This document shows, in pieces, positions 1-5,548 of a DNA stretch of 7,477 nucleotides (positions are counted from its first letter, which is position 1; each line of letters starts with the position of its first letter). The notes beneath the pieces were generated by a model, which made no database searches, was not told the DNA's origin, and saw only the letters and a program-made list of their open reading frames with translations. The stretch spans positions 1 to 7,477 of the forward strand of contig JAITCV010000152.1 of NCBI GenBank assembly GCA_031282905.1, given 5' to 3'. Both the position numbers and the translations under genes were made by a program. Source of the stretch: Azoarcus sp. (GTDB lineage: Bacteria; Pseudomonadota; Gammaproteobacteria; Burkholderiales; Rhodocyclaceae).

Positions 1-69
1 TCCGGTGTCGCCCTTGGCGCGCTGGTAATCGGAGACAACTTGCGCCTTGGTTGCAATATCGAGAGCCAT
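1..69 (-). CDS. rpsO: 30S ribosomal protein S15, N-terminal 23 residues (runs off the left edge)
   Basis: S15 is a primary 16S rRNA-binding protein of the small ribosomal subunit that helps assemble the platform. Reading the minus strand from the ATG at 69-67 gives MALDIATKAQVVSDYQRAKG followed by DTG, open to the edge. This matches the conserved S15 start, in which a short N-terminal helix is followed by a 'DTGSPEVQ' motif; the window ends inside that motif. The start is supported by the family length pattern. A weak purine stretch (CGAG) lies about 10 nt upstream, not a strong Shine-Dalgarno. The gene follows lolD on the same strand after 154 bp and has its own promoter, so it is probably a separate unit. 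In many bacteria pnp follows rpsO, but that would lie outside the window. Identification rests on only 23 residues. Confidence 0.85.
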   Translation of the reverse strand, partial: MALDIATKAQVVSDYQRAKGDTG

Positions 70-110
70 ATGTGTGTTTACTCGTTCGTTCGGCCAATCA
101 GAAGCGGGCG

Positions 111-140
111 ATTGTAGCCTATCGGAGAAGGTAAATTCAA
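111..140 (-). promoter_or_regulatory. Putative sigma70 promoter of rpsO
   Basis: On the minus strand a -35-like TTGAAT (140-135, 4 of 6 consensus bases) is followed after 18 bp by a -10-like TACAAT (116-111, 5 of 6). Transcription would start near position 104, giving a leader of about 35 nt before the S15 ATG at 69. The elements sit in the lolD-rpsO gap and point at rpsO, which fits a promoter for a highly expressed ribosomal protein gene. No strong intrinsic terminator for lolD is visible in the rest of the gap (141-223), so read-through from lolCD may also contribute. Confidence 0.6.
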
Positions 141-223
141 GGCTGCGGACAATTCGACGCGATTCGGCCAAGACGCCGAGCAATATTTATTCACGTGCTC
201 GATCATCGGGGGGATGCGAAATA

Positions 224-931
224 TTACATCAGCCTTCCGTCTTGCAACCGCAAAGTGCGCGCGTTGCGCCGGGCCAAGGTCTCGTCATGGGTGACGATGA
301 CGAAACTCGTCCCCAGGCGTTCGTTGAGCGCGAGGGTAAGATCGAACACGGCTTCGGCGGTGCGGCGGTCGAGGTTGCCGGTCGGTTCATCGGCAAGCAC
401 GCAGGCGGGGTGCGTGACCAGGGCGCGGGCGATGGCGGCGCGCTGGCGCTCGCCGCCGGAGAGTTCGCCGGGAGCATGATCGAGGCGATGCCCCAGCCCG
501 ACTTCGCGCAACATGGCTTCGGCGCGGTCATTGGCCTCGGTTTTGTTCGTCCGCCGGATGTAGAGCGGCATGGCGACGTTTTCCAGCGCGCTGAATTCGG
601 GCAGCAGGTGATGGAACTGATAGACGAAACCCAGCGCGGCATTGCGCAGGCGGCCACGCGCGGCTTCCGCCAGCAGGGAAAAATCCCGCCCCATCAGTCG
701 CACCGTGCCCGCGTTGGGCGTGTCCAGCCCGCCGAGCAGGTGCAAGAGCGTGCTCTTGCCCGAACCCGACGCGCCGGAGATCGCCAAACGCTCGCCGCGC
801 GCCACGGAAAGCGTTACGCCATTCAAGACGTTTACCGCGTCCGCGCCCTCGCGGAAGTGCTTTTCCAGCCCGGCGCAGGTCAGCACGGGAATGGGCTCGC
901 CTTGCTCATTGCGCTCATTTTGCTCACTCAT
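224..931 (-). CDS. lolD: Lipoprotein-releasing ABC transporter ATP-binding protein LolD
   Basis: LolD is the cytoplasmic ATPase that powers the Lol complex, which extracts outer-membrane-destined lipoproteins from the inner membrane and hands them to the periplasmic chaperone LolA. The 235-residue protein has the full ABC set: Walker A GASGSGKST (53-61, with K59), Q-loop Q105, signature LSGGERQR (157-164), Walker B VLADEP with catalytic E182, and H-loop H215. The segment YQFHHLLPEFSALENV after the Q-loop is typical of LolD rather than of MacB or FtsE. Length is normal for the family. The ATG start (931-929) lies inside the last codons of the upstream lolC/E gene. The 8 bp overlap (ATGAGTGA) implies translational coupling, which would keep the subunits in balance. 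rpsO, not a second lolE-like gene, follows it. Confidence 0.96.
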   Translation of the reverse strand: MSEQNERNEQGEPIPVLTCAGLEKHFREGADAVNVLNGVTLSVARGERLAISGASGSGKSTLLHLLGGLDTPNAGTVRLMGRDFSLLAEAARGRLRNAALGFVYQFHHLLPEFSALENVAMPLYIRRTNKTEANDRAEAMLREVGLGHRLDHAPGELSGGERQRAAIARALVTHPACVLADEPTGNLDRRTAEAVFDLTLALNERLGTSFVIVTHDETLARRNARTLRLQDGRLM

Positions 932-2177
932 AACGCAGCGCCTCCGCGGGGTTTATCTTCGCCGCCCGCCAGCTTGGGTAGATCGCCGCCAGCAAGGTAA
1001 GCGTGAAGGATACGGCAAGGATGCTCGCCACATCGCTCATCATCACTTTCGAAGGCAGATCGCTGATGAAATAGATTTCCTTGTTCCACAGTACCCTGCC
1101 GGTGATTTTTTCCAGCGCGGGAATCACCACGTCGAGGTTGTTGGCGATGGACAGCCCGCCGACCAGCCCCACGACCAGGCCGATGAGGCCGATGATCGTG
1201 CCCTGGATGACGAAAATCGCCATGATCGAGGCCGGACTCGCGCCCAGGGTGCGGAGGATGGCGATGTCGGCGTATTTTTCCTGCACCGCCATGATCAGGG
1301 TGGAGACGATGTTGAACGCCGCCACGCCGACGATGAGCGACAGGATCAGGGCCATCATGGTTTTTTCCAGCGCCACCGCGCGCACGAGGTTGGCGTTGGT
1401 GTGCTTCCAGTCGCGCAGCATCAGGTCGGGAAGGCCGATCTGGCCGGACAATTCGCGCGCGATCCGATCCGAAGCGAAAAGATCATCGAGCTTGAGCCTG
1501 ACACCGCTCACTTTGTCCCCCATGCGATAGAGCGCCCGCGCATCGTCCAGATGGATGAGCGCGAGCCCCGCATCGTATTGCTGTATGCCAGCCTCGAAAA
1601 TGCCGATCACTTCGAACTGCCGTACCCGGGGCAGCACCGCCGCGGGCGTCACCAGACCTTGCGGAGCAATCAGGGTGAGTTTGTCGCCCACCTGCACGCG
1701 CAGCGCCCACGCCAGATCGCGTCCGAGCACGATACCGAAGCGCCCCGCCCGCAAAGCGTCGAACTGCCCGGCGCGCATATGACGGTCAAAATCCGCCACC
1801 CGATCTTCCAGCTCGGGCAGCACACCGCGCACGACCAGGCCGCGCACCGCGTCACCCGCGACCAGCATGCCCTGCTCTTCCACATACGGCGCGGCCGCGC
1901 GCACGGCCGGATGGCGGCTTGCCCGCTCGGCAACCTGTGGCCAGGAAGAAACCCCGTCGATGCCCCGCACCTCGATATGCGAGGTCACGCCGAGCGTGCG
2001 GTTGCGCAGTTCTTCCTGGAAACCATTCATGACCGAAAGCACGACGATCAGCGCCGTGATGCCCAATCCGATGCCGAACATGGATACCAGCGAAATGAAG
2101 GAGATGAAACGGTTGCGCCCCTGCGCGCGTTTGCGCGAGCGGGTGTAACGCAGTCCGACGAGGAATTCGTATCGCAT
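924..2177 (-). CDS. lolC: Lipoprotein-releasing system transmembrane protein, LolC/LolE (LolF-like) family
   Basis: This is the inner-membrane permease partner of LolD. I place the start at the ATG at 2177-2175, giving 417 residues that begin MRYEFLVGLRYTRSRK. The open frame continues upstream to 2372, but that part has no membrane-protein character and crosses the intergenic palindrome. Topology fits the family: an N-terminal cytoplasmic stretch, one membrane segment (about 25-50, ending LSVMNGF), a periplasmic MacB-like domain (about 50-265), then three membrane segments (about 273-297, 318-345, 383-402) of an FtsX-like domain, ending in the family signature YPSWRAAKINPAEALRYE. Residues 177-188 (TP....PR.R.F) align with the LolA-binding Hook of E. 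coli LolC. Only one permease gene is visible, so the protein may act as a homodimer like LolF; a lolE elsewhere cannot be excluded. No good Shine-Dalgarno precedes the start. Confidence 0.93.
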   Translation of the reverse strand: MRYEFLVGLRYTRSRKRAQGRNRFISFISLVSMFGIGLGITALIVVLSVMNGFQEELRNRTLGVTSHIEVRGIDGVSSWPQVAERASRHPAVRAAAPYVEEQGMLVAGDAVRGLVVRGVLPELEDRVADFDRHMRAGQFDALRAGRFGIVLGRDLAWALRVQVGDKLTLIAPQGLVTPAAVLPRVRQFEVIGIFEAGIQQYDAGLALIHLDDARALYRMGDKVSGVRLKLDDLFASDRIARELSGQIGLPDLMLRDWKHTNANLVRAVALEKTMMALILSLIVGVAAFNIVSTLIMAVQEKYADIAILRTLGASPASIMAIFVIQGTIIGLIGLVVGLVGGLSIANNLDVVIPALEKITGRVLWNKEIYFISDLPSKVMMSDVASILAVSFTLTLLAAIYPSWRAAKINPAEALRYE

Positions 2178-2202
2178 GATCGGAACAAAAAGGGAATGGG
2201 GG

Positions 2203-2212
2203 GCGCATTCTA
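2203..2212 (-). promoter_or_regulatory. Putative -10 element and discriminator for lolC/E-lolD
   Basis: On the minus strand TAGAAT (2212-2207, 5 of 6 bases of the -10 consensus) is followed by the GC-rich stretch GCGC. A start near 2200 would give a leader of about 22 nt. No convincing -35 hexamer is found at 16-18 bp; that position falls in the right-hand arm of the large palindrome (2224-2262). The same ten bases (gcgcattcta on the plus strand) occur in front of the tRNA-Ser gene at 3980-3989. Confidence 0.35.
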
Positions 2213-2223
2213 AGCCGGATCGA

Positions 2224-2262
2224 TCCCGCCCGCTGCGGGCATCTTGCCCGCAGCGGGCGGGA
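2224..2262. repeat. Perfect 18 bp inverted repeat with 3 nt loop
   Basis: The left arm TCCCGCCCGCTGCGGGCA (2224-2241) and right arm TGCCCGCAGCGGGCGGGA (2245-2262) are exactly complementary, separated by TCT. The arms are about 80% G+C and would form a very stable hairpin or cruciform. It lies between the divergently transcribed lolC/E and gltS genes, so it is not at the 3' end of either, and no T-tract follows in either direction. A terminator role is therefore unlikely. It may be a dispersed extragenic palindrome or a binding site. A smaller palindrome, GGATCGATCC (2217-2226), overlaps its left edge. Confidence 0.85.
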
Positions 2263-2311
2263 CACCCACCCCCCATCCGAACTCGCCAGTTCACGATGGC
2301 CGGATCGCCGC

Positions 2312-2320
2312 TGTTATCAT
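2312..2320 (+). promoter_or_regulatory. Putative extended -10 promoter of gltS
   Basis: TG-T-TATCAT (2312-2320) matches the extended -10 pattern TGnTATAAT with one mismatch. A loose -35 match, TTCACG (2290-2295), lies 19 bp upstream of the hexamer; the extended -10 would relax the need for it. Transcription would start near 2327, leaving a leader of about 35 nt that contains the GGAGG ribosome-binding site. Confidence 0.45.
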
Positions 2321-2348
2321 GCGAAATTTTGTGGTTCCGTGAAACGAT

Positions 2349-2353
2349 GGAGG
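2349..2353 (+). promoter_or_regulatory. Shine-Dalgarno site fixing the gltS start
   Basis: GGAGG at 2349-2353 sits 8 nt before the ATG at 2362-2364. This spacing selects that ATG over the in-frame ATG at 2347, which overlaps the GGAGG itself, and over starts further upstream. Confidence 0.75.
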
Positions 2354-2361
2354 CAGGGCCG

Positions 2362-3579
2362 ATGCAATTCACCTTGAACGCCTACTACACCCTGATCGCC
2401 GCGATGGCGGTGTTGATGCTCGGCCGGATGCTGGTGTCACGGGTGGGATTCCTGGCGCATTTCAACATTCCCGAACCGGTGGCGGGCGGCCTGGTCGCGG
2501 CCCTGTTGGTGACGGCGTTGCATTCGATCAACGGTTTCACCCTGAATATCGATATGGGGCTCCAGGACAGCTTCATGCTGATGTTCTTTGCCTCGATCGG
2601 GCTGAATGCCGATTTTTCCCGCCTGCGCGCGGGGGGCAAGCCCTTGGTGGTGCTGACTGCGGTGGTGTCTGCGTTCATCCTGGTACAGAACGTGATCGGC
2701 GTTGGGCTGGCGAGCATGCTGGGTCTGCATCCGCTCACCGGCCTGGTTGCCGGTTCCATTACCTTGATCGGCGGACATGGCACGGCGGGCGGCTGGGGGC
2801 CGATGCTGGAAGAGATGGGCGTGCATGGCGCAACCGCCCTGGGCATGGCGTGCGCGACCTTTGGCCTGATCCTGGGCGGCATCACCGGCGGGCCGGTGGC
2901 GCAACGCCTGATCCGCGGGTGCCAGACGCCGGGGGCGGCGTCGCTGGAGGAGTCTTCCGGGGATATCGCTTTCGAGCAGCCCCACCATACCCGGCTGATC
3001 ACGGCGGATTCGGCGCTGGAAACCCTCACCATGTTCGCCGTCAGTCTGGCGGCGGCGCATTTTCTCGCCAAGGAATTGGGAAGCTGGCTGGGCGAAGCCA
3101 CGGTGCGGGTGCCGACCTTCGTCCTGGCGCTGGGTATGGGCATCTTGGTGCGGAATATCTTGTCCAAGGGGTTCAGGGTGGATGTGTTCGATCGCTGCGT
3201 AGATGTGATCGGCAATGTTTCCCTGTCCTTGTTCCTGGCGATGGCGATGTTGTCGCTGAAATTGTGGCAGCTCGTCGATCTGGCGGTGCCCCTGCTGGTG
3301 ATCTTGTTCGTGCAGACCGTGGCTCTGGTGCTGTATGCCAATTTCGTGACTTTCCGTTTCCTGGGGCGAGACTACGACGCGGCGGTGATCACCGCCGGCC
3401 AGTGCGGTTTCGGCATGGGCGCAACACCAACGGCGGTGGCCAACATGCAGGCGGTGACGCAGAAGTTCGGCATCTCGCACAAAGCCTTTCTGATCGTGCC
3501 GCTGGTGGGCGCGTTTTTTGTCGACATCATCAATACGCTGACACTTTCCGTGTTTGTGGCGTTGCCGTTCCTGCGCTGA
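2362..3579 (+). CDS. gltS: Sodium/glutamate symporter GltS
   Basis: GltS is an inner-membrane secondary carrier that imports L-glutamate with sodium ions. The chosen start gives 405 residues, close to the roughly 400 of E. coli GltS, and is supported by the GGAGG site. The protein is almost entirely hydrophobic segments arranged as two repeated halves. Each half has a re-entrant loop motif expected of the ESS family: GGHGT at 137-141 in the first, and GFGMGATPTA at 349-358 in the second. Other hallmark stretches are PEPVAGG (37-43), FFASIGLNA (75-83), ACATFGLILGG (163-173) and GNVSLSLFLAMA (284-295). A hydrophilic linker at about 185-215 joins the halves. The gene stands alone on the plus strand, divergent from lolC/E, and 300 bp without a clear gene follow. 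Family assignment is firm. Glutamate as substrate is inferred from similarity. Confidence 0.95.
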   Translation: MQFTLNAYYTLIAAMAVLMLGRMLVSRVGFLAHFNIPEPVAGGLVAALLVTALHSINGFTLNIDMGLQDSFMLMFFASIGLNADFSRLRAGGKPLVVLTAVVSAFILVQNVIGVGLASMLGLHPLTGLVAGSITLIGGHGTAGGWGPMLEEMGVHGATALGMACATFGLILGGITGGPVAQRLIRGCQTPGAASLEESSGDIAFEQPHHTRLITADSALETLTMFAVSLAAAHFLAKELGSWLGEATVRVPTFVLALGMGILVRNILSKGFRVDVFDRCVDVIGNVSLSLFLAMAMLSLKLWQLVDLAVPLLVILFVQTVALVLYANFVTFRFLGRDYDAAVITAGQCGFGMGATPTAVANMQAVTQKFGISHKAFLIVPLVGAFFVDIINTLTLSVFVALPFLR

Positions 3580-3678
3580 GAGGTGGTCGGAGGTAGGCAG
3601 GGATACCGTTGTCGACAGTGCGTGCAACTTTCGCGCGGAGGATGGGCGGCGAAGAAGGCGCTATGTATCCTGTTGTAT

Positions 3679-3714
3679 GCGATGGCGAAAAAGTTTATCG
3701 GGCCGCGCCATCGC
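3679..3714. repeat. 9 bp inverted repeat downstream of gltS
   Basis: GCGATGGCG (3679-3687) and CGCCATCGC (3706-3714) are perfectly complementary around an 18 nt loop that starts with an A-rich run. It lies 100 bp past the gltS stop and has no downstream T-tract, so a terminator role is weakly supported. It may simply be chance pairing in GC-rich DNA. Confidence 0.4.
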
Positions 3715-3747
3715 GCGCGCCTCGGCATTGACGTCCTTGAGCTTGTT

Positions 3748-3784
3748 TGTAGGCATCGCGCCCCGCGCGTAATGGATGCCTACA
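3748..3784. repeat. REP-like extragenic palindrome
   Basis: TGTAGGCATC (3748-3757) and GATGCCTACA (3775-3784) form a perfect 10 bp inverted repeat. Inside it, CGCGC (3757-3761) and GCGCG (3765-3769) pair around a CCC loop, which leaves a one-sided bulge of about six bases. A bulged hairpin with GTAG at its foot and a location between genes are features of REP elements mobilised by RAYT transposases. No RAYT gene lies in this window, and whether the sequence recurs in the genome cannot be seen from here. Confidence 0.55.
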
Positions 3785-3879
3785 GTTCCACCTGCATTTA
3801 TCGCCTGCTCAAATCTTCCGCAGATCGTTGATTTACCAGGATTTTATCCGCTTTTCGCCGGGGTATCCTGCGCATCGGC

Positions 3880-3970
3880 TGGCGGAGAGGGGGGGATTCG
3901 AACCCCCGTCAGGGGATTACCCTGAACACGCTTTCCAGGCGTGCGACTTAAACCACTCATCCACCTCTCC
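3880..3970 (-). tRNA. tRNA-Ser, anticodon GGA
   Basis: The minus strand folds as a class II tRNA. Acceptor strand GGAGAGG (3970-3964) pairs with CCTCTCC near the 3' end, followed by discriminator G and an encoded CCA (3882-3880). The anticodon arm CACGC-CTGGAAA-GCGTG gives anticodon GGA, which reads UCC and UCU serine codons. The long variable arm TCAGGG-TAATC-CCCTGA, a hallmark of serine and leucine tRNAs, is intact. The T arm is GGGGG-TTCGAAT-CCCCC. All 91 nt are present and nothing suggests a pseudogene. The gene lies 120 bp downstream of, and on the same strand as, the thiol-transferase operon, but has its own promoter-like sequence. Confidence 0.97.
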
Positions 3971-3979
3971 GTGAAGGGT

Positions 3980-3989
3980 GCGCATTCTA
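3980..3989 (-). promoter_or_regulatory. Putative -10 and GC-rich discriminator of tRNA-Ser
   Basis: TAGAAT (minus strand, 3989-3984) matches 5 of 6 bases of the -10 consensus and is followed by GCGCACCC. Transcription would start about 7 nt before the mature 5' end. A GC-rich discriminator of this kind is typical of stable-RNA promoters subject to stringent control by ppGpp. No good -35 element is found at the right distance: the nearest resemblance, TTGTCA, is only 11 bp upstream, which is too close. Confidence 0.45.
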
Positions 3990-4090
3990 GCGTGTTTGGC
4001 TGACAAGGGGAAGTTGGGGCCGTCGCGCGTGTAGCGAGCTTTGTATCTGTCCACTTTCATCGCGCGATAGTTGTGATGCTCATTTGTTTG

Positions 4091-5095
4091 TCAACCTGCT
4101 CTGACGCGCCGTGTTCCAGGGACATCCCATACCGACAGATCCGGGCCTTTCGGCACCAGTTTGTATTCGTTGCCGGGGACGCAGCATAGATGGTAGTGGC
4201 GCTTGATGGCGTCGAAATCCGTGGTTTCGCCGAAGCCCGGCGATTGATAGAGGCTGCGCGCGTAATCCCACAGATGGGGAAAATCCACCAGCCGGTTGCG
4301 GTTGAGGCGGAAAGCGTTGTAATAGGCGGCGTCGAAACGCGCGAGCGTCACCCAGAGGCGAATATCCGAATCGGTGAGTCGTTCACCGAACAGGAAGCGA
4401 TTGTTTGCAAGCCGTTTTTCCAGTTCGTCGAGACGCGCGAACACAGTATCGTAGGCGCGCTCGTAAGCGCTCTGGCTGGCGGCGAAACCGGCGCGGTAGA
4501 CGCCGTTGTTGATATCCCTGAAGATGATGTCGTTCAGGGCGTGGATATCGTCGCGCAAATCCTGTGGGAAAAGATCGGGCGCGCCTTCGCGGTGGAAGGG
4601 GCGGAATTCGGTTTCCCAGTAATAGGTGAGATTGAAATAATCGTTATTGACCACTTTCCCCGTTTCCAGGTCGACGATGGCGGGGACGGTGAAACGATCG
4701 TCATAGGTGGGGTCGGCGGCGCGATAGAGATCGCTGAGATAGCGCGCGCCGAGCACCGGGTCCTTGCCGTTCGGATCGAGCGTGAATGCCCAGTCGCTAT
4801 AGGGCTTGGGCGGACGCACCGGGTCGACCACGCCGATGCTGATGACGTTTTCCAGTCCCAGCAGCCGAAAAACGATGAGCTGGCGGTGCGCCCACGGGCA
4901 GGCGCGGCTGACGATGAGGCGGTAACGGTCCTTCTCGACCGGCAATGCGTTTTTACTCGTGCAGAAGGGCGTGGCGAAACGCACCGGCTGGCGCACGAAT
5001 TCCCCCTGCGCATTCGTCTCTTTCGAGAACAGGGCCTTGAATTGTTTTTCCGCCTCGCCCGTCTTCGGCTGCACTGCTGTCCGATCGTCGCTCAT
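4091..5095 (-). CDS. Glutathionyl-hydroquinone reductase-like (Xi-class) glutathione S-transferase
   Basis: Proteins of this family (E. coli YqjG, yeast Ecm4) are cytosolic and use a catalytic cysteine to reduce glutathionyl-hydroquinones and related S-conjugates, releasing the free hydroquinone. The 334 residues match the family in length. The thioredoxin-fold half carries CPWAH at 66-70 with the nucleophile C66, and VPAIVD (137-142) with the cis-proline. The helical half carries INNGVYRAGFA (195-205), the motif FGERLTDSDIRLWVTLARFD (236-255), and NRNRLVDFPHLWDYARSLYQ (265-284). The residues that normally follow the first sheet and bind the glutathione gamma-glutamyl end (usually E-S) read N-D-Y here (151-153). 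The ATG start has AAGGA 6 nt upstream. It is the last gene of the operon, 15 bp after the GNAT gene. Family is firm; the thiol and the substrate are not known. Confidence 0.88.
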   Translation of the reverse strand: MSDDRTAVQPKTGEAEKQFKALFSKETNAQGEFVRQPVRFATPFCTSKNALPVEKDRYRLIVSRACPWAHRQLIVFRLLGLENVISIGVVDPVRPPKPYSDWAFTLDPNGKDPVLGARYLSDLYRAADPTYDDRFTVPAIVDLETGKVVNNDYFNLTYYWETEFRPFHREGAPDLFPQDLRDDIHALNDIIFRDINNGVYRAGFAASQSAYERAYDTVFARLDELEKRLANNRFLFGERLTDSDIRLWVTLARFDAAYYNAFRLNRNRLVDFPHLWDYARSLYQSPGFGETTDFDAIKRHYHLCCVPGNEYKLVPKGPDLSVWDVPGTRRVRAG

Positions 5096-5110
5096 TTCTG
5101 TCCTTTCATT

Positions 5111-5548
5111 TCAAAGCGTTTTGTAGGTATAGACACTGCGGAAAAAAGCGTCCTCCTCGGTTTCGTCCCAATTGGGCATGTAGCCGAGCGCTTCATAAAA
5201 GCCGACGACCGCGTCGCGGCTGGCAATGACGATCTGGCGAAAGCCGCGTTCTTGCAACCACTGCTCCGCCGCCGTAATCACTTCCCGGCCCGCGCCCCGC
5301 CCGCGGTAATCGGGGAGCACGCAAACCCGTTCGATCTTGGCGCGCGTCTCGTCGAGCGGGTGAATCCGGCAGGTCGCCACCGGCAAATGCCCGTCATAGA
5401 GCAGGACATATTCCGACTCGTTGCTGTCGCCCGAAAACTCGCCGGAGGCGGGAATGTCGAACCCCTGGACCATACCTTCGGTGCGCACATAGTAGACGCC
5501 GGCTTTCTCCCAGATGGGCGAGGCGGCGACGATTCTTGCCGCTCTCAC
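5111..5548 (-). CDS. GNAT family N-acetyltransferase
   Basis: GNAT enzymes transfer the acetyl group of acetyl-CoA to an amine. The 145-residue protein has the core of one GNAT domain: a strand YVLLYDGHLPVATCRI (47-62), motif A with the acetyl-CoA pyrophosphate loop RGRGAG (82-87) preceded by IERVCVLPDY, and motif B VVGFYEALGY (114-123). The start is GTG (5548-5546). Its bases overlap the TGA stop of the cysteine synthase gene (GTGA, 4 bp), a layout that favours translational coupling, and the gene is followed 15 bp later by the glutathione transferase gene. Context suggests an amine of cysteine or of a cysteine conjugate as substrate, but that is inference. It is not a CysE serine acetyltransferase, which has a left-handed helix fold. 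Confidence 0.87.
   Translation of the reverse strand: MRAARIVAASPIWEKAGVYYVRTEGMVQGFDIPASGEFSGDSNESEYVLLYDGHLPVATCRIHPLDETRAKIERVCVLPDYRGRGAGREVITAAEQWLQERGFRQIVIASRDAVVGFYEALGYMPNWDETEEDAFFRSVYTYKTL

Larger units (their letters stand above)
3580..3879. other. 300 bp intergenic stretch with no convincing gene
   Basis: Between the gltS stop and the tRNA gene I see no coding region with a recognisable product or ribosome-binding site. A plus-strand open frame of 82 codons (3583-3831) has no family features and crosses the hairpin at 3748-3784. The stretch contains two inverted repeats: GCGATGGCG/CGCCATCGC (3679-3687 and 3706-3714) and the REP-like hairpin, which has its own entry. No hairpin followed by a T-run, as expected of an intrinsic terminator for gltS, is present. 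Confidence 0.6.

Noticed and set aside
181..212. A possible lolD terminator (GAGCA...TGCTC, minus strand)
   Set aside because: Five-base arms around an AT-rich 13 nt loop and no T-tract; too weak to call.
642..2213. A 523-codon plus-strand open frame opposite lolC/E
   Set aside because: It runs antisense to a well-recognised gene, is rich in His, Arg, Asp and Gln without any domain, and is the expected shadow of a GC-rich coding sequence.
2178..2372. A longer lolC/E start giving 482 residues
   Set aside because: The extra 65 residues have no similarity to the family N-terminus, cross the perfect palindrome and the gltS promoter, and overlap the gltS start.
2437..3627. A 396-codon minus-strand open frame opposite gltS
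   Set aside because: It has a His/Gln/Arg-rich low-complexity composition and is fully covered by the clear GltS gene; no ribosome-binding site or family motif.
3583..3831. A small 82-codon plus-strand gene after gltS
   Set aside because: No ribosome-binding site, no known motif, and it runs through the REP-like hairpin.
3838..3869. A possible terminator for tRNA-Ser (AGGAT...ATCCT with a weak inner CCG/CGG stem)
   Set aside because: The stem is only 5 bp with a poor interior, and no T-run follows in the minus direction.
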